Below are positions 14,859 through 22,677 of a stretch of DNA of 22,677 nucleotides, in pieces (positions within the stretch are counted from its first letter, which is position 1; every line of letters begins with the position of its first letter). A model generated the notes under the pieces. It saw only the letters and a program-made list of their open reading frames with translations. It ran no database searches and was not told the DNA's origin. The position numbers were made by a program, and so were the translations under genes. The stretch lies in NCBI GenBank assembly GCA_017963875.1, contig JAGCTA010000308.1:1-22677 (forward strand), in the 5' to 3' direction. This stretch comes from Victivallales bacterium (lineage in GTDB: Bacteria > Verrucomicrobiota > Lentisphaeria > Oligosphaerales > Oligosphaeraceae).

Positions 14859-16796
14859 ATGAATTTCATCAATGTCGTTCCGATTTTCACATCAAACATT
14901 GATTTTGCCGTATCCGAAATCAAGCGTCAGCATCAAGAACTTGGCTTGAGGAAATTCGCGCTGTGCATGAGCATGCATCCAGTCGGAACGCCTGCAAAAG
15001 ATCATGCGCTGAAGACCATCGCAAGCGCGAAGGCAATCGTCGATGCCCTTGTCGACACGCCAGTCGAGGTCGGCGTCCTCATCCAGAGCACGCTTGGCCA
15101 CGGCTGGAGCGGGCCAGTCCCGCTGACCAATGAGCCTTGGCAGCGCACAGTCATGGCAGACGGCAAGGTCAGCAGCCGCATGTGCCCTACCGACAAAGGC
15201 TTCAGGGACTACGTGTTCTTCTGCATTGAGGAAATCATGAAAATGAACCCAGCCTTCCTGCTGATGGATGACGATTTCGGTCTGCGCCACGGCGAGTGCT
15301 TCTGCCCGAACCATGTCAAGATGTTCAACAAGGCAACAGGGCAGAATCTGACGCAGCAGCAACTGATGGAACTCGTCAGCAAGAATACAGCAGAAGAGAA
15401 TTCGCTTGTCGCTGATTTCTGCCATCAGCGTGATGAACTCATCATCGAATTCGCCAAGGAAATCCGTCACGTCATCGACCGCTACAACCCAAACATCGTC
15501 TGCACAATGTGCACGCCTGGCGGCGGTCATAGTTTTGTCAATGCAGTCACGCATGCGCTGGCTGGCAATGCCATGCCCTCCGCACGCGTCAACAATGCCA
15601 TCTATGGAAACAACTATCAACTTAGATTCATTGAACTTACGCGTAACACATGCGCCATCCGCCATCAGTTCAAAGACGTCCCCGACCTCATCGACGAGGC
15701 GGATACCTTCCCGCAGAACTACTACAGCGAAAATGCCCTGCTCTTTCATTCGCATCTCGTCAACGCCATCCTTTGCGGCCTGACTGGCGCTAAACTATGG
15801 ATGTCCGAATTCAGCCAGCCAGTCGATACTGGCTCGCAGCGGAAATACGAGGCGTTGTTCAAGGCCAACATCGGTCTCTACGAGGAACTACAGAAAACGG
15901 TCGCCAAACTTGAATGGACAGGCGTCAAGGGCGTCCTGACGCATCCGAAGCATCTGAACCATCCGCTGACAACATCTAGGGCTCTATTCGAGCCTGACTG
16001 GAACAGCGCCCTGCTTGCGGAATTCGCCTTCCCCATCGCGTTCGACAGCGGAGCCAGTGGCGGGATCCATGCCTTGACGGAAAAACAGGCGCGCGATTTG
16101 TCCGACGACGAACTGACATCACTTTTCACGAGTTCGCTACTCCTTGATTCGACTGCTGTCAAGCACCTGACGGCACGCGGCTTCGCCGAGTTGATGGGTG
16201 TACGTGCCGTCGAAGACCCGAAATTCTTCTGTACTGGCGAATTCCGCGAGGGTATGGCGGCAGTATCGGGGCTCATGTGGCAACCCGTCATGGCGAAACT
16301 TGAATGCACGTCCGATGCAGCACAGGTTCGTACATGGTGTGTCACGGCAAAGAACCGAAGCATCAACGTGACGAAAATCGCCCCTGCGATGGTCTTCCAC
16401 ACCAACAAATTGGGCGGACGAGTCGTCGCAGTGGCCTGGTCGCCTGAAGAACCGTATTACATTGTTCGACGCCCCATGCGCCGCAACATTCTTCTCGATG
16501 CTTTCTCCTTCCTCAACGGCGACAAACCGCTCGACATGGTCATGGACATCGACCAGCAGGTTCTCGTCCGACACGGTATCATCGACGGCAACACAGATAT
16601 TGCCGCGCTCATCTCGCTGACCATCGACCCGATTCCAAAAATAAGGCTTAGCATGAACGCCGTGCCCAAAAACGTCCAGTTGCTTTCACCCGAAGGTCAT
16701 TGGCTCACGCAGGATTTCACATACGCCGACGGCTTCCTGACCGTCCCGAAGACCATGACCGTCTGCCAGCCCGTCATACTGAAAATAAAGAAATAG
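14859..16796 (+). CDS. Unclassified TIM-barrel glycoside-hydrolase-like protein (clan GH-A/GH42-like)
   Basis: A 645-aa protein with no signal peptide and no family I can name with certainty. The first ~400 residues read like a clan GH-A barrel: MHPVGTP, LLMDDDFGLRHGECFCPNH (Asp137-139, with a Cys pair as in metal-binding GH42 loops), IDEADTFPQNYYSENA (Glu280, candidate nucleophile) and GLTGAKLWMSE. The middle (about 400-500) resembles the trimerisation or flavodoxin-like domain of beta-galactosidases, and the C-terminus (about 500-645) is beta-rich. The nearest image is a GH42-like or uncharacterised Lentisphaerota/Kiritimatiellota glycosidase. ATG 14859 follows AGGAG at 7 bp. The next gene begins 25 bp after the stop, so the two are an operon. 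Cytoplasmic location suggests it acts on imported oligosaccharides. Catalytic residues and substrate are inference. Confidence 0.7.
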   Translation: MNFINVVPIFTSNIDFAVSEIKRQHQELGLRKFALCMSMHPVGTPAKDHALKTIASAKAIVDALVDTPVEVGVLIQSTLGHGWSGPVPLTNEPWQRTVMADGKVSSRMCPTDKGFRDYVFFCIEEIMKMNPAFLLMDDDFGLRHGECFCPNHVKMFNKATGQNLTQQQLMELVSKNTAEENSLVADFCHQRDELIIEFAKEIRHVIDRYNPNIVCTMCTPGGGHSFVNAVTHALAGNAMPSARVNNAIYGNNYQLRFIELTRNTCAIRHQFKDVPDLIDEADTFPQNYYSENALLFHSHLVNAILCGLTGAKLWMSEFSQPVDTGSQRKYEALFKANIGLYEELQKTVAKLEWTGVKGVLTHPKHLNHPLTTSRALFEPDWNSALLAEFAFPIAFDSGASGGIHALTEKQARDLSDDELTSLFTSSLLLDSTAVKHLTARGFAELMGVRAVEDPKFFCTGEFREGMAAVSGLMWQPVMAKLECTSDAAQVRTWCVTAKNRSINVTKIAPAMVFHTNKLGGRVVAVAWSPEEPYYIVRRPMRRNILLDAFSFLNGDKPLDMVMDIDQQVLVRHGIIDGNTDIAALISLTIDPIPKIRLSMNAVPKNVQLLSPEGHWLTQDFTYADGFLTVPKTMTVCQPVILKIKK

Positions 16797-16821
16797 TACA
16801 AAACACTATCGGAGAACAACA

Positions 16822-19506
16822 ATGAAACCGATGCCGACTTTTCCCAAAGGCGAACCCGCCTTCATCCCGCTCCTGAAATCTCATCAGCCTTTCATCCCCA
16901 ACTGGGATACGGAACGTGTTTGCGCTTCCAATGAACTCGATGCCACGCGAGGAATCCAAGTTCAAATGGATTTCCCCGATAACGAAAAACTCCTTGATAC
17001 AGCCGTTTTCGACCTCAATCGCTTCCTTGACGAAGCAGGTCTGAAAGGGACAGCGATTTCCTGCGTTATTCGCCAAACCAGCGGACTGGCATTTGAAACA
17101 TATATCGTTACAGTCACGTCCAACGGCATTCAACTGGAGGCCTCTGACCTGGAAGGCGCACGCCGTGCCATCTACTACCTGATGGACAAACTGGCCTTCA
17201 GCCCATTCCTCCCCATCGAAAGTGAAACACGCACACCATGGCTCAAAAACCGCATATCACGATGCTTCTTCGGCCCAATCAAACGCCCTCCGCACAATAT
17301 CGACGAGTTGATGAACGACATCGACTACTACCCCGAAGAGTATCTGTCCCGTCTCGCACACGAAGGCATCAACGGCCTCTGGCTGACCATCACCTTCCGC
17401 GAAATCTGCGATTGCAGCCTGCGTCCCGCCTGCCCTGACGCCGCCCGAAGGCAGGCGAAACTGCGTGCAAGCGTCGAACGCTGCCGCCGCTATGGTATCA
17501 AGATCTTCGCTTTTTGCATCGAGCCATGCTATTGGTCGCAGACGCTCGGCAATCCATTACCCAAAGGTGCCGAAGAACTTCTGGGACCAGGCTGGACACG
17601 CGAACAAATCGGCAATGACATGTTCTCATTCTGCCCGAAGTCCGATAAGGCTCAAAAATACCTCTATGAATGCACGAACTCCCTCTTCAAAGCCGTGCCT
17701 CATCTCGGCGGCATGATCAACGTATCCTTTGGAGAACGCACCACGTCCTGTCTGTCCATGATGAGCGTTCGCGAAGAGCCCAATATGCCATGCGGAGACA
17801 AATGCGACTTGACCATCGGAGAAATCTTCAGACTGACGAACACCGCCATGGCAAAGGGCATGAAGGACGCCAACCCAGACGCGGATTTCATCAGTTGGCT
17901 CTACATCCCCGAACCATCACAGGCTTGCGACTGGATATACCAGATGCCGTCAAAACTCAACGGCGAAGTCGCCTTGACTTGCAATTTCGAGTCTGGAGTT
18001 ACGCGTGTGCAACTCGGCAAGGTCCGCGCTGGCGGCGACTACTGGCTGTCCGCCGTCGGTCCTGGCGATCGATTTGGGCGTATGGCTCAGGCATGTCAAG
18101 GCCATTGTGACTGCGCGGCGAAGATTCAAGTCGGAAACTCCCATGAAGTCGCAACGATTCCCTACGTGCCAATTCCAGGCACTCTTTACCGCAAATACAA
18201 GAAGATGAAGCAATTGGGTGTGAAGCACGTCATTCAATGCTGGTATTTCGGAAACTATCCAGGCCTGATGAACGAGGCAGCGGGGAAACTCGCATACGAA
18301 GACTTCACGCATACGGAAGATGAATTTCTGGAATCGCTGGCAAAACCCGCCTGGGGCAAGGATTACCAACACGCCATCGATGCCTGGAAACTCTTCGCCG
18401 AAGGCTATTCATGCTATCCAATGGACATCCAGTTCCAATACTATGGCCCGATGCACGACGGTCCCGTCTGGAAACTCTATCTTAAAAAATCTTGCACTTC
18501 ACTAACACGCTCTTGGCAACCCGACGATTTTCCCGCTGGCGACGCTATCGGCAAATGCATGACGCATTTCACCCTCGATGAACTCGTCAGGCAGTCAGAA
18601 CAGGTTGCCAGCCAGTGGCATAAGGGTTTGATTGAACTTCAGAAGGCGACGCATGACAACCATTTGCTCGACTTCACCCTCGCCGAGGCGCTTGACATCC
18701 AATTCACGTCTGGCTATAACATCCTCAAGTTCTATCTTCTTCGTTCAGCACTGGAATCTGCCCCAGCCAAAGACGCCAAGCGTTTGTTGGATGCTATGTC
18801 AGACATCGTCAAAAATGAAATCGCACGGTCGCGCAAACTGGCGGAACTGTGCCAAAAGGACCCGCGCCTCGGATACCATTCGGAGGCTGAAGTCTTCAAG
18901 TACTTCGCTGATAAACTCATCTGGCGCGCCGACGATTTGCAGGAACTTCTTGACGGTGATTTCAAGGCAGCATACGATACACTTGAACGCACAGGCTCAC
19001 TCCACGATTTCATCAAAGAAATCAACCTCGCTCCCGCGACCGAAGGCAATACTTATGGAGAAAACGGCATCCACTGGTCCTTCGATTCCGATACGGATTC
19101 TGTTCGACTCCATGTCGATTTCGACGGCAATCCGCCATATCATGAAACGGCATACATCATCATCTACGACATCGACTGCGCGAAGAAACCCACGTTCCCC
19201 GTTGCCATCGCCAAACCGCGCGAAAACGCGCCGTCACTGACAACCGCACACCGTTTCGGCTATCCATTGTGGCTCGGCGAATCCAGCGCCGTTTTAACGG
19301 CAAACGGCTGGCATGCCGACCTCGTCATCGACCGTGCAAAATTCGGCTATGCATCGGAGTTGAGAATCGGAGTCGAACGCGTCGCGTTCCTGCCTGACGG
19401 CACGACAAAATTCACGAACGACAAGCCAGGGGACTACCCGCGCATCGTGCGCTTGAATCTCGGCTATGCGCAACCGACAAAGACAACCCCTATCAGACTT
19501 GGCTAA
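16822..19506 (+). CDS. Large glycoside-hydrolase-like protein (GH20/GH67-type N-domain, TIM barrel, CBM9-like tail)
   Basis: An 894-aa protein. Residues about 50-130 (FETYIVTVTSNGIQLEASD, GARRAIYYLMD) match the small alpha/beta domain that precedes GH20 hexosaminidase and GH67 alpha-glucuronidase barrels. Residues about 143-560 look like a TIM barrel: RISRCFFGP, YLSRLAHEGINGLWLTI, YGIKIFAFCIEP, GGMINVSFGERTT (Glu305, possible acid) and FISWLYIPEP. A helical region follows (about 580-730). Residues about 745-890 (IHWSFDSDTDSVRLHVDFDG, LVIDRAKFGY, LRIGVERVAF) resemble a CBM9-like beta-sandwich. There is no signal peptide. GGAGA lies 6 bp before ATG 16822, and the gene is 25 bp after the other glycosidase-like gene, so they share a transcript. 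I cannot assign a CAZy family; substrate unknown. The high cysteine content (for example CDCSLRPAC) is unusual. Confidence 0.7.
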   Translation: MKPMPTFPKGEPAFIPLLKSHQPFIPNWDTERVCASNELDATRGIQVQMDFPDNEKLLDTAVFDLNRFLDEAGLKGTAISCVIRQTSGLAFETYIVTVTSNGIQLEASDLEGARRAIYYLMDKLAFSPFLPIESETRTPWLKNRISRCFFGPIKRPPHNIDELMNDIDYYPEEYLSRLAHEGINGLWLTITFREICDCSLRPACPDAARRQAKLRASVERCRRYGIKIFAFCIEPCYWSQTLGNPLPKGAEELLGPGWTREQIGNDMFSFCPKSDKAQKYLYECTNSLFKAVPHLGGMINVSFGERTTSCLSMMSVREEPNMPCGDKCDLTIGEIFRLTNTAMAKGMKDANPDADFISWLYIPEPSQACDWIYQMPSKLNGEVALTCNFESGVTRVQLGKVRAGGDYWLSAVGPGDRFGRMAQACQGHCDCAAKIQVGNSHEVATIPYVPIPGTLYRKYKKMKQLGVKHVIQCWYFGNYPGLMNEAAGKLAYEDFTHTEDEFLESLAKPAWGKDYQHAIDAWKLFAEGYSCYPMDIQFQYYGPMHDGPVWKLYLKKSCTSLTRSWQPDDFPAGDAIGKCMTHFTLDELVRQSEQVASQWHKGLIELQKATHDNHLLDFTLAEALDIQFTSGYNILKFYLLRSALESAPAKDAKRLLDAMSDIVKNEIARSRKLAELCQKDPRLGYHSEAEVFKYFADKLIWRADDLQELLDGDFKAAYDTLERTGSLHDFIKEINLAPATEGNTYGENGIHWSFDSDTDSVRLHVDFDGNPPYHETAYIIIYDIDCAKKPTFPVAIAKPRENAPSLTTAHRFGYPLWLGESSAVLTANGWHADLVIDRAKFGYASELRIGVERVAFLPDGTTKFTNDKPGDYPRIVRLNLGYAQPTKTTPIRLG

Positions 19507-19712
19507 CTTCACAAAATGCTCTGTTCCCAGTGAGAGGCTGTAATTGCGCATGTCAATGAGACTGTGAAAAGCCCCCGAAGGGATCAAGTTATCAGTACCC
19601 CCAGGTTGAGAAAAGCGACACCTGGGGGGAAACCGCCCAAATTGATTACGACCTTGAGAGGTCGAACCTCCCCGTGGGAAACAGAGCGTCACCCCAAAAG
19701 GAACTGTCTCCC
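19507..19712 (+). ncRNA. Structured non-coding spacer with competing hairpins ahead of the GNAT gene
   Basis: This 206-bp spacer holds a perfect 9-bp stem CCCCCAGGT (19598-19606) with ACCTGGGGG (19620-19628) around a 13-nt purine-rich loop. Downstream, two hairpins overlap and exclude each other: CGACCT-TGAG-AGGTCG (19649-19664) and GAGGT-CGA-ACCTC (19658-19670). The G-run at 19624-19629 could also pair with CCTCCCC (19667-19673). AAGGAA then precedes the ATG at 19713. I could not match it to a riboswitch I know. The first stem could instead be a terminator of the glycosidase operon, but no T-run follows. Confidence 0.4.
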
Positions 19713-20282
19713 ATGAAACAACTTCACATGGTCTATCTCGCGGAATATGGCATGCCCGCCATGCCGAAAATCGCAGAGGGCTTCACGCTCCGCCCCTATC
19801 GTTCAGAAGACGCAGAAAGTTATCTCGCGCTCCGAATCGCGTCTGGCTTCACGGAATGGAACTCCAGGGCATTGTTCGAATACATGCAGCGTGTCCTTCC
19901 CGATGGCTGCATGGTCATTGCTGATGGTGACAACAAAATTGTCGCCGCCGCGACCGCGCAACTCTACACACAATGCCTTTGGCCGTACAACGGTGTTCTT
20001 GGCTGGGTCATGTCCACGCCCGATATTCGCGGCAAGGGACTTGGCAAAGCCGTTGTCGCAGCCGCGACCCGCCGTCTGCTAATCTACGGTTTCAAACGCG
20101 CGATGTTGACGACCGATGATTTTCGCGATGCCGCCGTCGCCATCTACCTGAAACTTGGATGGCGTCCATGGATGGTTGATGACGACATGCCTGCACGCTG
20201 GGATGCCATGTACCAAAAACTCGGCATCGCCCCCGTCGAACCTGCGCCCGACATGCCGCCAAACGGCCCGCTCGGTTTTTAG
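19713..20282 (+). CDS. GNAT-family N-acetyltransferase
   Basis: A 189-aa protein from ATG 19713, which has AAGGAA 9 bp upstream; an in-frame ATG at 19674 would lie inside the structured leader and adds only weak sequence. The GNAT core is clear: FTLRPYRSEDAESYLAL (strand 1 and helix 1), MVIADGDNKIVAAATAQLY (central strands), then motif A with STPDIRGKGLGKAVVAAATRRL (Arg106-Gly-Lys-Gly-Leu-Gly, the acetyl-CoA pyrophosphate loop), and AVAIYLKLGWRPWM (motif B). GNAT enzymes move an acetyl group from acetyl-CoA to an amine of a small molecule or protein; the acceptor cannot be told here. The C-terminal tail is proline-rich. An 86-bp gap precedes the acyl-ligase gene, so the two may be co-transcribed behind the structured leader. 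Confidence 0.88.
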   Translation: MKQLHMVYLAEYGMPAMPKIAEGFTLRPYRSEDAESYLALRIASGFTEWNSRALFEYMQRVLPDGCMVIADGDNKIVAAATAQLYTQCLWPYNGVLGWVMSTPDIRGKGLGKAVVAAATRRLLIYGFKRAMLTTDDFRDAAVAIYLKLGWRPWMVDDDMPARWDAMYQKLGIAPVEPAPDMPPNGPLGF

Positions 20283-20368
20283 ACTGCCCATTATGATTCA
20301 GAGACAGTCGTTGTTGTTTTCTGACAATGACATTACCGATGGACAGCGCTTTCAAGGAACTGTAGATA

Positions 20369-22677
20369 ATGAAGTGGTTATCATGTTTTGACAAGACGGC
20401 GATTATCAGTGGAGAACGCCATATCAGTTACATTCAGTTCATGGACTTGATCCTGCGGACTGGCGAGGATTTAAAACAGCATTGCGCAAAAGAAGACCGC
20501 ATTGCCATTCTAGGGGCGAATTCACCCGAATGGATTGTCGCCATGTATGCCATCTGGCATATCCACGCCATCGTCGTCCCCGTTGATTTCATGTCAACGC
20601 CTGAGGAAATCGCCTATATACTTGACGACTGCACGCCGTCTGCCGTCTGGTGCGATGAGGTCTCCAAGGACAAACTCACCAAGGCACTGGCCTCAGTCAA
20701 AAACGCAACACCAATAGTCATGGAACTTGAGTCGCTCAAAGAGACTCCCTCCAACGGTACGGGAAACTATGGCATCATCGGCGAAAGCGATAATGACGAA
20801 ATGGCATTCATCATCTATACTTCTGGCACGACAGGCTCCCCAAAGGGAGTCATGCTTACCTTCGGAAATCTGGAATCAAACACGGATGCCTGCTCGAAGG
20901 AAATCCAAGTATTCATCCCCGATGACCGCGTGCTCGTACTGCTTCCGCTTCACCACGCCTATCCCCTGATGGCAAGCGTTGTCATGCCGCTGTCCATTGG
21001 AGCGACCTCCGTATTTGCAAAGGACATGACATCAACATCCATCATGTCAGCATTAAAGGACAGCCAATGTACGTTCATCGTCGCCGTGCCCCGTCTTTCT
21101 GAATTGTTCAGGAATTCCATGATGCAGAAAATCAACGCGTCATTGATTGCCCGTATCATGTATCGTATCTGCTGCTTCTGCAATTCATTATGGCTTTCCA
21201 GGCATATATTCCGTAAAGTCCAGGACGCTTTTGGAGGGCATATCAGATATATTTCCTGCGGCGGCGCCGCAAATGACCCGCTGGTGACCCGCGATTTCTA
21301 CGCCCTTGGTTTTGAATTGCTTGAAGGCTATGGGATGACGGAAACCGCGCCGATGATTTCATTCACGCCTCCTGGTCATCACAAGCCTGGCTCCCCTGGC
21401 AAGCCCATCCCATGCAACGAGGTAAAAATCGAAAATGACGAAGTGCTCGTCCGAGGCGCCAATATCATGAAAGGATATTATCACAAGCCAGAAGAGACAG
21501 CGCAGGCACTAGATAAGGACGGATGGCTCCATACTGGAGATTTGGGCTATCTGGACAACGATGGCTTCCTGCATCTGACGGGGCGCAGCAAGGAGTTGAT
21601 CATCCTCGGAAACGGGAAAAACATCACCCCGACAGAACTCGAACAGCATTTGATGAACATTTGCGGCGGGCTTTTTGAAGAGTGTGCGGTAACCGATGAC
21701 GGACGCAATCTCATCGCGTTGATTGTCCCTGACATGGAAGCCATCGAAAAGCAGGGCATCCTCAATATCAAGCAGACCATCATTGACGAGGTCATTGAGC
21801 CTTTCAATGAGTCAGTTCCATCCTATAAGAGACTCGCTGACATCATCATCCGCACAACACCGCTTCCAAGAACGCGGCTCGGCAAACTTCGGCGGCATAT
21901 CATCCGCCAGGAATTGTCTGGCAACGGTTCTAAGACTACGGTGGATGACGCTCATGCCAGTACACCAGCACCCGACAATCCAACATACGCTAAAGTCGCG
22001 GCCTGCATTGAAAAACTTGCGGGACGTGCCATTGGCCCAGACGAGCATTTTGAACTCGAACTTGGGCTGGATTCGCTCGCAAAAATCAGCCTCCTCAGTT
22101 CGTTGAGCGAGACTTTCAAACGGGACCTTTCAGTTGAGATTCTCGTAAAGCATCCGACCGCACGCACATTGTCGGAAGAAATCGCCGCAGGTTCATCCAC
22201 AGATTATGAAGAGCAGGATTCTGGATTCCAGAAAGTGCCAGAGCCATGCTGTCTTCATGGGCTTTACAGGGGAATAACTTCGGCACTTTTCCATGCGATT
22301 TCACATCTGACAGTTTCTGGGAAGGAGAATCTCCCCTCTTCAGCCTGCATTTTCGCACCGAATCATCTTAGTTCACTGGATGGCTTCGCATTGGGTGCAG
22401 TCCTTGACTCAAAACGCTTCAAGAACACCTACTTCTATGCAATCTCAAAATATGTCGATGGATGGTTCTCTGGCTGGTTTGCAAGAAGACATAACATCAT
22501 CGCCATGGAACTCAATGGTGACATTAGAAAATCACTGTCGCTTTTGGAAAAAGCCCTCAAGGATGGCAAGTCGGTCGTTATCTTCCCAGAAGGCACACGC
22601 AGTATGGATGGGGCACTGGGCGAATTCCGCCCAACATTCGCGCAATTGGCAATCAAGGCGCAGGTCCCCATCGTGCC
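20369..22677 (+). CDS. Acyl-AMP ligase - acyl carrier protein - PlsC acyltransferase fusion (3' truncated by window edge)
   Basis: The frame runs open from ATG 20369 to the window end (769 codons visible) and is preceded by an in-frame TAG at 20363 and by AAGGAA 9 bp upstream. Residues 1-500 are an ANL-family adenylating enzyme: YTSGTTGSPKG (150-160), GYGMTE (320-325), WLHTGDLGYLD and the GRSKELIILGNGKNI hinge. Residues about 525-600 are a carrier-protein domain with GLDSL; Ser569 is the phosphopantetheine site. Residues about 625 onward are a PlsC-type acyltransferase: NHLSSLD (His666, Asp671) and FPEGTRS (739-745). The ligase should activate a fatty acid and load it on the fused carrier; the acyltransferase should move it to a lysophospholipid or glycerophosphate. 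Unlike E. coli Aas, which has acyltransferase first and ligase second, the order here is reversed and a carrier is built in. No transmembrane transporter region is visible yet. Confidence 0.88.
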   Translation, partial: MKWLSCFDKTAIISGERHISYIQFMDLILRTGEDLKQHCAKEDRIAILGANSPEWIVAMYAIWHIHAIVVPVDFMSTPEEIAYILDDCTPSAVWCDEVSKDKLTKALASVKNATPIVMELESLKETPSNGTGNYGIIGESDNDEMAFIIYTSGTTGSPKGVMLTFGNLESNTDACSKEIQVFIPDDRVLVLLPLHHAYPLMASVVMPLSIGATSVFAKDMTSTSIMSALKDSQCTFIVAVPRLSELFRNSMMQKINASLIARIMYRICCFCNSLWLSRHIFRKVQDAFGGHIRYISCGGAANDPLVTRDFYALGFELLEGYGMTETAPMISFTPPGHHKPGSPGKPIPCNEVKIENDEVLVRGANIMKGYYHKPEETAQALDKDGWLHTGDLGYLDNDGFLHLTGRSKELIILGNGKNITPTELEQHLMNICGGLFEECAVTDDGRNLIALIVPDMEAIEKQGILNIKQTIIDEVIEPFNESVPSYKRLADIIIRTTPLPRTRLGKLRRHIIRQELSGNGSKTTVDDAHASTPAPDNPTYAKVAACIEKLAGRAIGPDEHFELELGLDSLAKISLLSSLSETFKRDLSVEILVKHPTARTLSEEIAAGSSTDYEEQDSGFQKVPEPCCLHGLYRGITSALFHAISHLTVSGKENLPSSACIFAPNHLSSLDGFALGAVLDSKRFKNTYFYAISKYVDGWFSGWFARRHNIIAMELNGDIRKSLSLLEKALKDGKSVVIFPEGTRSMDGALGEFRPTFAQLAIKAQVPIV

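Noticed and set aside
14892..15755. Long antisense open frame (287 codons) within the first glycosidase-like gene
   Set aside because: It mirrors the codon pattern of the plus-strand gene, has no recognisable domain and no ribosome site; the plus-strand protein has clear barrel motifs.
18632..19240. 202-codon plus-strand frame inside the 894-aa gene
   Set aside because: Its composition (long Ser/Arg/Thr runs) is that of an off-frame reading; the main frame continues through with a CBM9-like domain.
19658..19674. tRNA T-arm-like stretch with loop GTCGAAC
   Set aside because: No matching acceptor, D-arm or anticodon arm is found within 80 bp upstream, so it is not a tRNA.

Overview
The window looks like a chromosomal segment of a polysaccharide- and mucin-degrading anaerobe, most likely from the PVC group (Lentisphaerota or Kiritimatiellota; this is inference). 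The clues are parallel beta-helix enzymes, unclassified TIM-barrel glycosidase-like proteins, a giant secreted C10 protease with BspA-type leucine-rich repeats, an N-acetylhexosamine 1-kinase-like protein and a very small ferredoxin-thioredoxin-reductase-like protein. I found no tRNA, rRNA, CRISPR array, insertion sequence or phage gene.

Layout. At 1-582 (+) is the 3' end of an Mrr-like restriction endonuclease domain protein. It converges on a six-gene minus-strand block that reads from 10351 down to 586: FTR-like protein, class I/II aminotransferase, GH28-like beta-helix protein, giant C10-peptidase/LRR protein, NahK-like sugar kinase and a small unknown protein. Gaps are 8 to 110 bp, but candidate promoters suggest more than one transcription unit. 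An AT-rich 371-bp non-coding stretch (10352-10722) separates this block from a plus-strand alkaline-phosphatase-superfamily protein (10723-11553). That gene converges, across a pair of diverged palindromic repeats (about 11580-11723), on a minus-strand pair: a NYN-LOTUS RNA-processing-type protein and a secreted beta-helix protein. From a 303-bp divergent spacer, a plus-strand two-gene unit encodes two unclassified glycosidase-like proteins without signal peptides (14859-19506). A 206-bp structured non-coding region follows, then a GNAT acetyltransferase (19713-20282) and a large multidomain gene (20369 to the window edge). The latter fuses an AMP-dependent acyl-activating enzyme, an acyl carrier protein and a PlsC-type acyltransferase.

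How the parts may work together. The secreted protease and beta-helix protein would open up host or plant glycoprotein and glycan material. The apparently cytoplasmic glycosidase-like proteins and the NahK-like kinase would process imported oligosaccharides and amino sugars. The acyl-ACP ligase/acyltransferase belongs to lipid remodelling rather than to glycan use. The most distinctive items are this ligase-ACP-acyltransferase fusion in an order opposite to E. coli Aas, the mosaic giant protease, a NYN protein that has apparently lost catalytic acids, the stand-alone FTR-like protein, the palindromic repeat pair, and the leader with competing hairpins upstream of the GNAT gene.
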